Below the pieces are notes generated by a model. It worked only from the letters and a program-made list of their open reading frames with translations, was not told where the DNA came from and did no database searches. A DNA stretch of 64,000 nt from Gonatopus flavifemur (taxonomy: Eukaryota > Arthropoda > Insecta > Hymenoptera > Dryinidae). Positions 9,951 to 20,895 of this stretch are shown here, in pieces. Both the position numbers and the translations under genes were made by a program. How positions within the stretch are numbered: position 1 is the first letter of the stretch; every line of letters starts with the position of its first letter. The stretch covers positions 34,694,001 to 34,758,000 of the forward strand of contig JAFFJZ010000004.1 in the NCBI GenBank assembly GCA_018340375.1, given 5' to 3'.

Positions 9951-12273
9951 CAGGGTGTCCCATTTTAATTTTTATATCGGAATATCAAAAACAAGAGGTT
10001 GTGGAGGAAAATGTTTCGAACAAAAGTTGTGAGATTCCGAGGGGGCCATCTGATGGTGACCTTGACTTTGGCTTCGGATCTCAACTTCAAGGTCATTCAG
10101 AGGTCAACTTTTGTTTCTTAGATGGAATCCCCTATTTTTGACTGCGGATTCAGATTTGACGTTGTAAAACAAGAAACTTTTGTCTGAATCATGTTTCCGA
10201 ATTCCGCACAGATGGCGCTCTAATCGATAAAAAATGAGTTTTATGAAACACTCGTATTGCTTTCTGTGTAAAACGACATTCAACTCTCCAGTGTTTTTTT
10301 CAGCTTCTGAGGATTACCGTCGTCATTAGAGTTACCCAATGTGCACTACGAGGAGGTTGAGCGATCGGATTTCGCACATCTTTCAGGCCCTGAAAAGGGC
10401 CGATTGTCTGGACTGTAGAGGTGTGTAATTTTTTAATTTTTTAACAAACGCTCTGCAATATGTATGAAAATTCACCGTATCAAATGTTCGATATTTGCAC
10501 CGTTGACCAGTTGGCATAACCTAATTCGGCTCTGAAAATGTGGTTCTAACGACAAAAGCACATGACGTGGAATTGTTCGGCAGACAGTTCGTATTCGGCG
10601 TTTCATGTCATCTCTGGTCGTTGGTGGTCTTTCATAAACTACATCTTCGATGAAACCCCATAAGTAAGAATCCAGAGGGGTGAGATCCGGAGACCTAGCC
10701 GGCCAGGCAATGTATCCACCGCGACCAATCCATCTGTGTGGGTAAGATGTGTTTAAGAAATTTCTGACAATTGCAGCGTTATGAGGTGGTGCCCCATCAT
10801 GTTGAAGCCACATCCTGTTCCGTGTGTAGAGATCAACATCTTCCAACATCCTTGGTAATTTGTCCCGAATCAATTGCAGATCATTTTCCTTCCTAACAGT
10901 ATGTTGGAAGAAATAAGTACCAATGATCTGACCATTCAAAATCCCACACCACACATTCAGAGTCCAGCGATGTCCATTGTCAACTTGTCGATGCCATCTG
11001 GGATTTTCAATTGACCAATGATGACAATTATGTCTGTTCATGACACCGTTACTGCGAAATGTTGCCTCATCACTAAACATCACGTAATTGGAAAAACCAG
11101 GCGGTTGCTTCGAGGCCCATTGACCGAATTCAACCCTACGTCTAAGATCATCTTCACTTAATGCTTGCACCAATGTAATGTGGTAAGGATGATATTTATC
11201 AGATCTTAGTATGCGGTGTGCCGTTGATCTTGGGATACCTAATTGCGGTGCTGGATTTCTCTGGTACTAACGTGAGGATTCAGGTGCATCATTCCTAAAA
11301 CGGCTACTGAGCGTGCATCCATACGATTTCCATCATAACGCCTTCTGACTCGTGGGATATTCATTCTTCTAACTCGTCTTTCTATTGAGCGTATCGCCTG
11401 AAGTGAAGGCTGGCGTCTATTTGGATACCTCTCTCTATACAATCTTGATGCTGCAGCGTAATTACGTCGGCATTCTCCTAGTATCAGGAGAATATCAAGT
11501 ATTTCACCCCAAGGATAATCCATGGTATTGAGACTTCCACAACACTGATCAAAGATCTTCAAGTTTGAATCTTATATCGAAAAGAATTTGTGAACGAATG
11601 AAGGATATTAAACATTCCGTTTCACTTATGTTTGTAAACAATGCTCTAGTATGAACTTTCTTGTTCATGATAAACACAAGTATTGGTGTGTACTTGTGTT
11701 TGGCAACAATTCACAGTAACGGTACTACGAACAGACATAATTGTCAATATTGGTCGATGGAAAATCCCAGCTAGGTCGCCGGATCTTACCACTTTCGATT
11801 TTTACTTATAGTGTTTCATCAAATTTTCAGGGCCACAAAGATGTGCAAGATCCGATCGCTCAACCTCCTCGTGGCGCACATTGGGTACCTCTAATGGCGA
11901 CGGTAATCCTCAGAAGCTGAAAAAAAAACACTGGAGAGTTAAATGTCGTTTTACACAGAAAGTAATGAGAGTGTTTCATAAAACTCATTTTTTATCGATT
12001 AGAGCGCCATCTGTGTGGCATTCGGAAAAATGATCCAGACAGAAGTTTCTTGTTTTTCAACGTCAAATCTGAATCTGCAGTCAAAAATAGGGGATTCCAT
12101 TTAAGAAACAAAAGTTGACCTCTGAATGACCTTGAAGTTGAGATCCGAAGCCAAAGTCAAGGTCACCATCAGATGTCCCCCTCGGAATCTCACAACTTTG
12201 GTTCGAAACATTTTCCTCCAAAACTCCTTGTTTTTGAGTTATTCCGATATAAAAATTAAAATGGGACACCCTG
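9951..12273 (-). mobile_element. DD41D (rosa-like) Tc1/mariner element A
   Basis: A 2,323-bp element flanked by TA (9949-9950 and 12274-12275). Both ends start CAGGGTGTCCCATTTTAAT. The terminal inverted repeats are unusually long, about 440-450 bp (9951 to about 10395 and about 11824 to 12273). The arms differ at scattered positions, so this is not a recent copy. It encodes the transposase at 10472-11523 on the minus strand. The D-to-D spacing of 41 residues matches the rosa/DD41D lineage of the IS630-Tc1-mariner superfamily. Confidence 0.88.
10472..11523 (-). pseudogene. DD41D transposase of element A, one frameshift
   Basis: DDD transposase for cut-and-paste transposition of element A. The N-terminal part (11239-11523) carries the helix-turn-helix region (an ILLILGECRRNYAAA-like helix and RYPNRRQPS). 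The C-terminal part (10472-11173 and slightly upstream) has the catalytic motifs FSDEATF, QHDGAPPH and SPDLTPLDSYLWG. Counting from the D of HDGAPP to the D of PLDSY gives 41 intervening residues. A one-base indel near 11240-11260 shifts the frame just before the LGIPRST segment; otherwise the reading is open to a natural stop. The inferred full protein would be about 350 residues, normal for the family. No intron is needed. It is inactive as it stands, and no other disabling change is visible. Confidence 0.88.
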
Positions 12274-12282
12274 TATATAATA

Positions 12283-12780
12283 CAAGGTGTCTCAGAATTC
12301 ATGGCATTTCTATGGCACCATTCTACAACCAAAATGCAATATTTCCTTGTTTGAACAAATTTTTTTTGAGGCTGAGTTTTTGAGAATAAGGGTTCTTAGA
12401 TTTTTTTGAAATCCAAATCATGCACAAGTATTGTGAGCTGGCTCTTCAAGTTTGACACCATTCATTCAGTTTAAAAGCAACGGATCTCTGGAAAAATTGA
12501 AGTCACTTGTCGATCTTTGTTTCGGAGCTATAATGATTTGAAATTATTGGATTTTGATTGGATGGAAGCTAAAAAAATTCAAATTGCTATAACTTTGAAT
12601 GGAAAAATGAGAAAATAGTTCAATGTTTTTCCAAAGGTTTGTCGTTCCCCAACTCAGTGAATGGTATCCAGCTCAAAGATGTACTACACAATGCTTTTGA
12701 ATGATCTGGATTTGGAAAAGAAATCCGAAAATGTTCATATCTTGAAAACTAAGCCTCAAAATAGTATATTGTTCACCAAG
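12283..12780. repeat. Self-inverted element with a TACAGGGTGTCCCAGAATTC-type end
   Basis: The left end (ACAAGGTGTCTCAGAATTC, then CAAAATGCAATA and TTTTTTGAGGCTGAGTTTTT) is matched inverted at about 12715-12775. A relative at 18430-18712 ends GAATTCTGGGACACCCTG before TA. The terminal GGGTGTCCCA is shared with element A, suggesting mobilisation by related transposases. No ORF of note. Confidence 0.5.
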
Positions 12781-12999
12781 GGGGAGAATTTCCCACTCCT
12801 CCCCGAGGTGAACATACTGTTTTTTCCCACAACTGCGAAGGGAGTGCAGATTATCAATTGCATATAAAGTATTTCATTTGCTAGTTCAGAACGGAAGGAT
12901 TGTTGGTATTTTCCGCCCGTTGTGACACCTTCACTTGGGATTCAGCACTCTGCCCCCTAAAAATAGGTCAGAAAACATCAACTTTCGGTGCAGGTGTGG

Positions 13000-13506
13000 G
13001 AAGAACATTCTTTTTTCCAACGGGAATTGATTGCATCTTGGTTGCAAGTACTTATACACCCTAATGCAGAACCTCCTCCAGTTACCTTTTCGGGGGTCAC
13101 CCCATAGTGATGTAACAGTGGGTGGTCCAGAGTGAGACTCAAGCAGGATGGTTCAGATAACATCACGAACCTTAAGAATGAGTTCCTAAGATAATGAAAA
13201 AGAGATGTTCACAGAACTTGATGTTGAATAAGGGAATTGAATGATAATAGAAAAATAATTTCTTGAAATTTTATAAGTAAATGAATGAATATAATCAATA
13301 AACCTTCCGAAAAGGGATTCTTCTTCTTGTATTGAAGTCAAAAGTCTCTCGTGAGACGTATGGAAGAATATCTCGAAAGGTATACGAATATACTTCACAA
13401 AGAGAACAGAAAGATATTTCAACACGTGAAATGACCCTCCCTCACAGAGTAGATCGGCAAAGTTGACAACATCGGTCGTTCTTTTTATTGAGTACAGGGT
13501 TAGGTA
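13000..13506. repeat. Unnamed dispersed repeat, copy 1 (continues at 14610-14660)
   Basis: Inverse of 18714-19560, sharing for example CGAAAGGTATACGAATATACTTC and GGGTCACCCCATAGTGATG. The copy is split at a TA by the MITE at 13507-14609 and resumes with AAAGGTCTCGAAGATGAGAC. ORFs inside it are not conserved between copies. Confidence 0.7.
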
Positions 13507-14609
13507 CACTGTAAAAAAAAACTGGAAATTTACTGTGCAACTGGACTGGAAATTTCCAGTGCTAGTACTGGAATATGGATATTCCAGTACATGTACAGAG
13601 ATTTTGTTGTTACGTTACTGAAAATTTACCAAGCATAACTGAAAATTCAGTCATTGTACTGGAATTTTCAAGTTTGAGATGATGTACTGAAATTTTGCCA
13701 TGATTTCGCGAAAATTTTACCGGCTCGTACTACAATTTTATAGTTCTTGTGCACCAAAAAAAAATATTCCCTCAAAAAGGACTTGAGAAAAAATTTGGAA
13801 TTTAGAAAAAAAAACCTAATCGTTGGTATACTGGAATTATACAGGTTTTTAACTGCAATTCTCAGGTTTTGTGATGGAATTTTCCAGTTACTATGCAATT
13901 GAATTATACAGGTTTTGAACTGCAATTTTCAGGTCGTGTGATGGAATTTTCCAGTTGCTATGCAACGGAATTTAATCACTGTTGCACTGAAATTTTCCAC
14001 TTCTATTGGACTTCGTCATTTCTGGCAGGAAAAATTTCAAGTCTTTATATTAAAAATTTCCTGATTGAGATTTTGAATAATAATTGTAATTGTAGCCAAT
14101 GAAATTGATATATGAGGTTTTTCCAAGACTTATCCTCTTGTGTTCTAGATATGAAGCATATGTAGTAACCCAAGCTGGCCTTCCAACATGTCGCGCTATA
14201 GCTCATCGGTTAGGTCTTAGGTTTCAGTTGGTAGGCAGGTAGAAAAGTGTGGGTTCAAATCCTGTTAGGTAGACATGAGTTTCTGTCCATCCAAATGAAC
14301 GATCAAAAGTTTCTCAATCATCTTGGAACACAAGGACCCTGCAAAATCACTTTGCGTGAGCAATTTTTTTTCAATTTTCATGGATATTTTCAGCATTAAT
14401 TTTCCAGTACATGTCCTGGAAAAGTCCAGCTCGTGTACTGAAAAATTCCAGTACCGAGGCTCAGAAAATTTCCAGTTTTGATGCGGGAATTCCATAACGT
14501 TTGCACTGAATTTTTGCAGTACAAATGTGCTGAAATTTTCCGGTACATGTACAGGTTAATGACTTCCAGTACATGTACTGGAATTTTCCGGTGAAATTTT
14601 TTTACAGTG
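13507..14609. mobile_element. 1.1-kb palindrome-module MITE with TA duplication
   Basis: Starts CACTGTAAAAAAAA and ends TTTTTTTACAGTG; TA at 13505-13506 and 14610-14611. The second copy of the host repeat (near 18755-18765) has the uninterrupted site with a single TA, so insertion and duplication are directly visible. The interior is mostly reiterated dyads (ACTGGAAATTTCCAGT, ACTGGAATTTTCCAGT and variants). The exception is about 14100-14390, which holds a tRNA-like segment. Confidence 0.85.
14186..14278 (+). other. tRNA-like segment with pol III A and B boxes
   Basis: TAGCTCATCGG (14199-14209) fits the A-box TRGYNNANNGG and GGTTCAAATCC (14252-14262) fits the B-box; their spacing is tRNA-like. 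The ends ACATGTC/GACATG could pair and the T-stem pairs with wobbles, but no proper D-stem forms. It is more likely a tRNA pseudogene or SINE head captured in the MITE than a working tRNA. Confidence 0.4.
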
Positions 14610-14650
14610 TATAAAGGTCTCGAAGATGAGACTCTGAGGTATGATAGACA

Positions 14651-14679
14651 CTGCATGTATGTATGTATGTATGTATGTA
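14651..14679. repeat. (ATGT)n microsatellite
   Basis: A short run of GTAT/ATGT units directly abutting the TA at which mariner copy 1 inserted. Confidence 0.8.
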
Positions 14680-15964
14680 CAGGTTGGTTGAAAAGCTCCT
14701 GCGCTCACCAAGAGATAGCACTGCTAGCTCAAAACTTTTTTTTCTCAAGTTGGTATATCTGTTCTGAGAACACATGCAAAGTTACAAGTCATTCTGTCAA
14801 TTCATTCTTTGTTTACAAGCCATTTGAAGTTGACGTGTCATTGATTTTTCTTAATATGGCAAAAATTGAATATCGTGCAGTCATTAGATTCTTTGTTTTG
14901 AAGGGTTTAAAAGCAAAGGAAATTTATGAACAATTGTTAGAAGTGTATAAGGAGTCCTCACCTTCAAAACGCACCGTTGAATTTTGGGCTGGTGAATTTA
15001 AACGTGGTCGTACTAGCCTTGAAGACGATCCACGCGAAGGACGACCAAAAACTGCAACCACAGCAGAAATCATTGAGCATGTACATATGGTTAGTGAAGA
15101 TCCAAGTTTGACTAAGCGTGTAAGTGCTAATGCCATAGGCATCTCAGACGAACGAGTACTCCATATTTACATGAAGAATTACGTATGAAAAAACTGTTTG
15201 GAAAGTTAGTGCCGCACACGTTAACAATTCAACAAAAACTGGATCGCAAACAAATTTCTCAGCGTAATTTGGAGCGTTTTAAGCAAGTAAAACCGACTTC
15301 TTGCGTTGTTTTATAACTATGGATGAGACTTGGATCTACCACCATGATCCCAAATTGAAACAAGAACGTTTACAGTGGACTGAAGCTGGTTGTTCAGCTC
15401 CAAAGCAGGTGAAGTCACAACGATCAGCAAAGAAGGTTATGGCATCAGTTTTTTGGGATGCAAAATGAATTTTGTTCATTGATTATCTTCAGAAAGGTAA
15501 AACAATCAACTTCGAATATTACTGCAGCTTTTTGGATCAGCTGGATGAAAAAATTCGTGAGAAAAGACCTGGTTTGAAGAAGAAAAAAATCATTTTTCAT
15601 CAAGATAATGCATCTGCTCACAAAAGTGTTTTGACGATGGCTGAATTCAAAGAACTCAAGTACGAATTGCTTGAACATCCACCGTATTCACCAGATTTGG
15701 CTCCTAGCGACTACTATCTCTTCAGAAATCTCAAACAATTCCTTCGTGGAAAGCATTTTTCGTCGAATGAAGAGGCCATAGCAGCCGTAGACGGTTATTT
15801 TGCAGAGCTTCCGGAAAACCATTATAAGGATGGGATAAAATTATTGGAAGATCATTGGAACAAGTGTATTGAGCTTCTAGGAGATTATATTGAATAAAAA
15901 AATATATTTCGTAACAAAAACAGTATTCTTTCATTTCGAGCGCAGAAACTTTTCAACCAGCTTG
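14680..15964 (+). mobile_element. mariner (DD34D) element, copy 1
   Basis: 1,285 bp, bounded by TA at 14678-14679 and 15965-15966. Terminal inverted repeats of about 28 bp read CAGGTTGGTTGAAAAGCTCC at the left and the inverse of CAAGCTGGTTGAAAAGTTTC at the right. It encodes the degenerate transposase at 14856-15897. It is a different mariner lineage from the copies at 22767 and 54496. Confidence 0.92.
14856..15897 (+). pseudogene. mariner transposase, multiply disrupted
   Basis: Mariner-family DDD transposase. The N-terminal HTH region (residues 1-110) is open from the ATG at 14856. A frameshift near 15170 leads to an early stop at 15188. The following segment continues in another frame (EELRMKKL onward) and a second shift occurs near 15290-15300 before MDETWIYHHDP, which holds the first catalytic Asp. 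A TGA near 15466 interrupts the FWDAK-ILF segment. The last part, from 15472, is open and contains HQDNASAH and [13 protein letters not shown]; the D-to-D spacing is 34. The combined length of about 345 codons is normal for mariner. With two shifts and a stop it cannot make an active enzyme. Confidence 0.9.
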
Positions 15965-15966
15965 TA

Positions 15967-16769
15967 CAACACATACGAAATGGCAGAAATGGAATGAATA
16001 ATATAAAGCTATCATTCAAGAACAAATAATACACGAATGAAAAAAATGTAAGAGATTCTTGGCAAATAAATGTTGAATGTTTCGCAAGGTTCACGGGAGA
16101 ATAATTCGGGATGTGAAAACGGGACCCCTTTTTTTCATCCCATCGGTAGAGGCAATAGTACCCGGTCCCTTTCGTTGACCGGAGTAGTAGGTGTAACAAT
16201 ACCAAAGCTTCGAAGAACAAAAAAAATAACGACAAGTACATGAAAATGCGGCCAATCCAAAAAAAATCTAGAAAAACATTCAAACGAAAATTTCTCTACA
16301 ATAATAATTTCGATAAGATACAACAGGATATGCTTTGTAACGGTACAAATGTGCAATAATGCTTTCGCACGATTACAACGCCGCGCGATCGTCAATCATC
16401 ATTCATAGTGTTAAATTCTGAGTTGAAATCAGAGAATCGAAAGTGAAAGTCGGTACGAAATTTCGTCAATCAAACCTATGTAGAAAGAACGTCAAAAACT
16501 CAAGCGTCTGAACGACTCGTATGATAGCACACACACGAACTACGTGTGTTTCATGACGATGATACACATATATTTGATCGACGGAACTATGAGAAGAATC
16601 ATGTGTTGATGCAATAGACGGATTTCAAAGAAAAGAAAGGAACGCGCCAAAATAATAATGCAATAGGAAAGAAAAGTTCAAAGAGCCGTCTGCATATGAT
16701 AAAACGTTATTTGATTAATATCAGAAAGAATTCAAAATTCGATTCGAACGCGAAAAGACCCATGTGGAA
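15967..16769. other. Non-coding stretch, no gene seen
   Basis: Only short ORFs without motif support. No TIR pair was recognised. Confidence 0.45.
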
Positions 16770-17330
16770 AAAAACAGTATGGGAGAGAGTCTGGCATAAG
16801 TCTTGACCGAAGTCAATCCCAAAGTCTATACCATAGTACAGGTGCAATCTCGTCACAGGCCGTTTTCCTTACTGAAATTCCATACTCCTTCAAAGTCAAA
16901 TGAGGTGTGGGAGAGACTATTTCCCATACTGGAATCCCATACTCCCGTGAAACCGGATGAGGTATGGGAGTGAGTATTTCCCATACTGTAGTGAGACGAT
17001 CTCCCAAACTGCGACAATGTACTTTCTCAAAACGGAACGCAGTATGTGCGAGACGATTTTAAAATCTGCGACAGTCTACTTCTTCAAAGCGAATAGAATA
17101 TGGGTAAGCCGATTTCCCAAATTGCAACTATGAACTCTTTCAAAGCGGAATAGAGTATGTGAAAAACGATTTTCCAAACAGCAGCAGGTATTCTCTCAAA
17201 GTTCAATGGAATATAGGTCGAACGATTGACCAAATGTTGACAATGCACCCCCTCAGAGCGGAATGGAATATGGGTAAGATGATTTCCCAAACTGTAACGA
17301 CTCAATTTGTTCCAGATGCACTCTGATAGA
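16770..17330. repeat. Tandem repeat, about 60-65 bp units
   Basis: From about 16890 units follow the plan CCCAAACTGCGACAATGTAC...CTCAAAGCGGAATGGAGTATG...GACGATTTCC, seen near 17005, 17070, 17125, 17185 and 17245. The upstream part has the related words GTATGGGAG and TCCCATACT. Reading frames through it are periodic. Confidence 0.7.
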
Positions 17331-17334
17331 TATG

Positions 17335-17590
17335 AGATCATTCCCCGGTTGAAAATTTTTGACAGTTTACGTCCTTCTACTTGAGCTTCAGATCGATTTT
17401 GTTCTGATGCATGGACATCACTTACAAAATAAGACCTCACTGAGATGATTGTTGGATGAGAAATACAGGAATATCTCTGAATTAAGTATAATTTTGTCCG
17501 CAATATTCATAAATCCAGACAAAATCAGTTTGATAAAACTCATATAGGAAGACACGATCATCCAAACTCTTCAACTCGAGTTTACCTGAC
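17335..17590. repeat. Foldback repeat with GTTGAA termini, copy 1
   Basis: CCCCGGTTGAAAATTTTTGAC at the left faces TTCAACTCGAG at the right. Internal dyads include ATTTTGTCC and GGACAAAAT-like words. A relative is at 35540-35830. Confidence 0.45.
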
Positions 17591-18429
17591 TGCCATGAGA
17601 AGTATGGTACTGGAAAGATAAACATGAAAGAAAACAATGATTAATCGCTAATAATGATGAAAAAACATATTCAAAACATCTTGTAATCAAAAAATTTATC
17701 GCTCATGTAAATGAAGCACAAAGTATAAAAAGTATATTTATTGAAAAAAATTAGAGGGATTGATGTACAGAAATATTGTTTGAGAATTTAGAAAATTATT
17801 TTACATAAAAAGTGGTTGAATGGCTCAAACATTTGAGAGTGTATGAATATATCCTCAAAATTGATAGAATGTTTCTTTATCAAACACTTAATCTGAATTA
17901 TTGGCATATTTATACACTTTTGAGAGTTGAAAGAGTGACTACACGATTTGAACACTCTTAGTGCTTTGAAATAAAATACTGAAATTCAAAGTGTTCTTGT
18001 CAGGGTACATGTAGGAGTATTTACCAGGACAATGACTGCCCATGCAGAAATTGACGAACGACCCAGTACTGGAATAACGTTATTTGCCAACTGTCAACTG
18101 TTGGCAAACAACGTTGGAATAAACCCGGAATGATAACGCTGATCAACACTAGTACGGCGTTGTTCACCAATACTGGGTCAACGTTAACATCAACCCTGAA
18201 TCAGTACTAGTTTTTCATTGGATACCAACATTGACAATTGATTTTCAACCGGTGATGGTAATCCATTTGAGCCTTTGTACGTAGCTAATGAAAATAATTT
18301 CATATTTTCAGCTAATGTCCACACCGAAAAAACCATATTCTAAGACTGAGAGGGCGCATCTAACTTTGAGAACATTGGCATCTAAAATAAGCGCCAAGAA
18401 TATATTTCAAATAATTCACAAAAAAATTA
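17591..18429. other. Non-coding; dyad-rich patch at 18050-18240
   Basis: No gene seen. At 18050-18240 dyads such as AACGTTATTTGCCAAC, GTTGGCAAACAACGTT and CCAGTACTGG/CCAATACTGG resemble the interior of other palindrome-module repeats. I could not define its ends. Confidence 0.4.
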
Positions 18430-18712
18430 TTGGAAGCTAAGAAATTTCAAATCGCTATAGCTCCGGATCTATCAATGATAAAATAGTTCAATTTTTTTCC
18501 ACAAATCCGCCGTTTTCCAACTTAGCGAATGGTGTTGAGCTCAAGTATGTCGCATACAGTGTTTTTGAATGATTCGGTTTTGAAAAAAAATCTAAAAATG
18601 CTCATATCTCCAAAACCAAACGTCGAAAAAATTCTTCTCAAACGGGAAATTATTGCATTTTGGCTGCAGAATATACCTGTCAAATCCTGTCCGCGAATTC
18701 TGGGACACCCTG
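18430..18712. repeat. Relative of the 12283 element, one end intact
   Basis: Shares GAAGCTAA, ATAGTTCAAT, AGCGAATGGT and CTCATATC words with 12550-12775 and ends GAATTCTGGGACACCCTG followed by TA (18713-18714). Confidence 0.55.
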
Positions 18713-18713
18713 T

Positions 18714-19560
18714 ATACATGCAGTTTCAATCATATCTCAGAGTCTCATCTTCGAGACCTTTATATCTGGCCCTGTACTCAATAAAAAGGACAATCGATGT
18801 TGTCAACTTCGCCGATCTGCTCTCCTAGCCAGCAAAGTGCTTCCAAATTCACGTTTCCGCTACTAGCAGTGTTAGTGGAAGCAACGTAGTAGCTTTTCCA
18901 TTACCGTGAGACTGCATGCTACCATAACATATATATGATTCAATTTATAACGTAGCACTACCTCAGCGCTACCAGTATTATCAGGAAGCGCTACCAAGTA
19001 GTGCTCCTAGTAAAAATACTACCAAGTCGCTCCTATTTCCATACATAAATGAAGCCATATATGTACAGAAGATTTTTAACTGTATAAGTGAATGGTAGCA
19101 CCACTGCGAGAAGCGCTGCCTTGATTTTGTTGACTGGGCTGTGAGGGAGGGTCATTTCACGTGTTGAAACATTTTTCTGTTCTCTTTGCGAAGTATATTC
19201 GTATACCTTTCGAGATATTCTTTCATACGTCTCACGAGAGATCTTCGACTTTGATACAAGAAGAAGAATCTCTTTTCGGAAGGTTTATTGATTATATTCA
19301 TTCATTTACTTATGAAATTTCAAAAAATCATTTTTATATTATCATTTGATTTACTTATTCAACATTAAGTTCTGTGAACATCTCTTTTTCATTACGTTAG
19401 GAACTCATCTTTGAGATTTGTGATGTTATCTAAACCATCTTGCTTGAGTCTAACTCTGGACCACTCACTGTTACATCACTATGGGGTGACCCCCGTGAAG
19501 GTAACCGGAGGAGGTTCTCTATTGGGGTGTATAACTACTGTTGCAGAATATGCCATACAA
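18714..19560. repeat. Unnamed dispersed repeat, copy 2 (split by a MITE)
   Basis: Inverse of 13000-13506 plus 14610-14660. It carries the uninterrupted version of the site filled by the 1.1-kb MITE in copy 1, and is itself interrupted at 18824-19138. Confidence 0.7.
18824..19138. mobile_element. 315-bp CCCAGCCA MITE, copy 1
   Basis: Ends are CCTAGCCAGCAAAGTGCTTC and the inverse of CCCAGTCAACAAAATCAAGG. Comparison with the uninterrupted copy (near 13440) shows that it is an insertion; CT flanks both ends. Related copies at 34582-34872 and 56972-57286 share dyads such as GGTAGCGCT and the line TATATGGCTTCATTTATG. Confidence 0.8.
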
Positions 19561-19639
19561 AACGTAGTTTTGTCTCGACAAGACAGAAGTTCCTTGAAAT
19601 GAGAAAATTTTTCCTTGTCAACGGGATAAAACTACGTTT
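19560..19639. mobile_element. 80-bp hairpin MITE
   Basis: AAACGTAGTTTTGTCTCG at the left and the inverse of AAACGTAGTTTTATCCCG at the right, around about 45 bp. No coding capacity. Confidence 0.6.
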
Positions 19640-19744
19640 AGTTCTTAATCAAAAAAACCTTTCCGTGAGTGTGGAAATGCGGAAGGTAAATGCGTCATCC
19701 CTATATAAACATTTACACCATCATACCTAAACATATATTTGGAT

Positions 19745-19865
19745 GCGAAAAATTTTGAGCATAGTCTGGGAGGAGTATGAGAAAGTTCTAAAACCTATAC
19801 TGTCGCGAGACTGCGATATTCTTGTGAGTTTCTGAGCGAGACTGTCACCATACTCCTTCCATATG
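19745..19865. repeat. GAGTATGG / GCGAGACTG dyad repeat
   Basis: GGGAGGAGTATGAG, GTCGCGAGACTGCG and CACCATACTCC words match 9725-9870 and 16770-17300. Confidence 0.4.
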
Positions 19866-19870
19866 ACTTT

Positions 19871-20784
19871 TTTCTGCACCGGTACGGAGGAAAACAAAGT
19901 TGTTTGAATACATTGCACCAACAAAACTTTGAAGTATTCGAAACAAAATGTGTTCTGGATTAAGAAAATTCGGTTCACATTATTTTACTATTAGTTATTC
20001 ATTGAGTGAAAATTTTGTTTACAGCCAAGAAGGAGAAAGAATTTCTTTCACAATTGATTCAATCAAATGCTCATTTCGCTGAAATATACTGTTTTCTCAT
20101 TCTGTGCTTGTCGTATCCATACAATATTCTTAAAATTCTCCCAATGAATAATCGTTACTCTCTCCAATTTCTTGAGTCCTGTCAAATTTCTACATTGAAA
20201 AAATTCACATTCCGATGATTTTTAACGGAAACAGAGAACTAAAATTTGTTCCAAACTCGACTCATATAGCTTAAAGCTACCAAAAATAACATATATGTTC
20301 TCTTTATTAATCTTCAAGAGCTTTATGCTTTCTGTGGAGCAATCCCTGGTTGACAACATCTATCGAATTTGACGAAATGGAATTTAATGGAATTTGGTCA
20401 CAACATTCTGCAAGATTCAATGAGATTTGACGGGAATCAATGGGTTTGTTTGAGCAGGGATGTTTTCCACTCAAACACACATTTGATCATGACCAAAAAA
20501 AGTCGCAATGATGTCTGTAGCGTTCAAAATCATCGATTTCATTGGAAAAACCACAAGCAAATTTTTTTGACTGAAAAAAAATTTGGTTACCTATAATGAA
20601 ATTCACTGATGTAAATTTTGAAGAGATTCGATTCTCTCCTACATACAGAAAGAGAAATTTCATTTTATAAATTATCATATTACTAGTATTCACGGGACAG
20701 ACTTGCTTTATCGTATCATATACTCACATACTCTTTGAAAAACCACTATATCTGATACAACACACAATCTAAAACACTATACAT
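19871..20784. other. Non-coding stretch, no gene seen
   Basis: Short ORFs only. None has motif or splice support. Confidence 0.45.
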
Positions 20785-20865
20785 AAGGGTTGTCGTAGAT
20801 ATGTAGAAATTAAGCGTTTAGCGGATAATAGACAGGGTTAGAAGGTTTCATCAAACCAGTCATAA
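20785..20865 (+). pseudogene. 3' end of a non-LTR ORF, plus strand
   Basis: Translates as the C-terminal tail KGCRRYVEIKRLADNRQG, a stop, then KVSSNQS and the natural-looking TAA at 20863-20865. The same KGCRRCVEIEK tail is read on the minus strand at 20896-20935, so two copies of one non-LTR element meet tail to tail. A GATGATGATG run at 20881-20890 lies between them; short tandem tails are typical of RTE-like elements. Confidence 0.55.
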
Positions 20866-20895
20866 GACTGATTACTTTACGATGATGATGTTGAT

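Noticed and set aside
14186..14278. Functional tRNA gene
   Set aside because: A and B boxes are good but no D-stem forms and the acceptor pairing is poor, so it is recorded only as tRNA-like.
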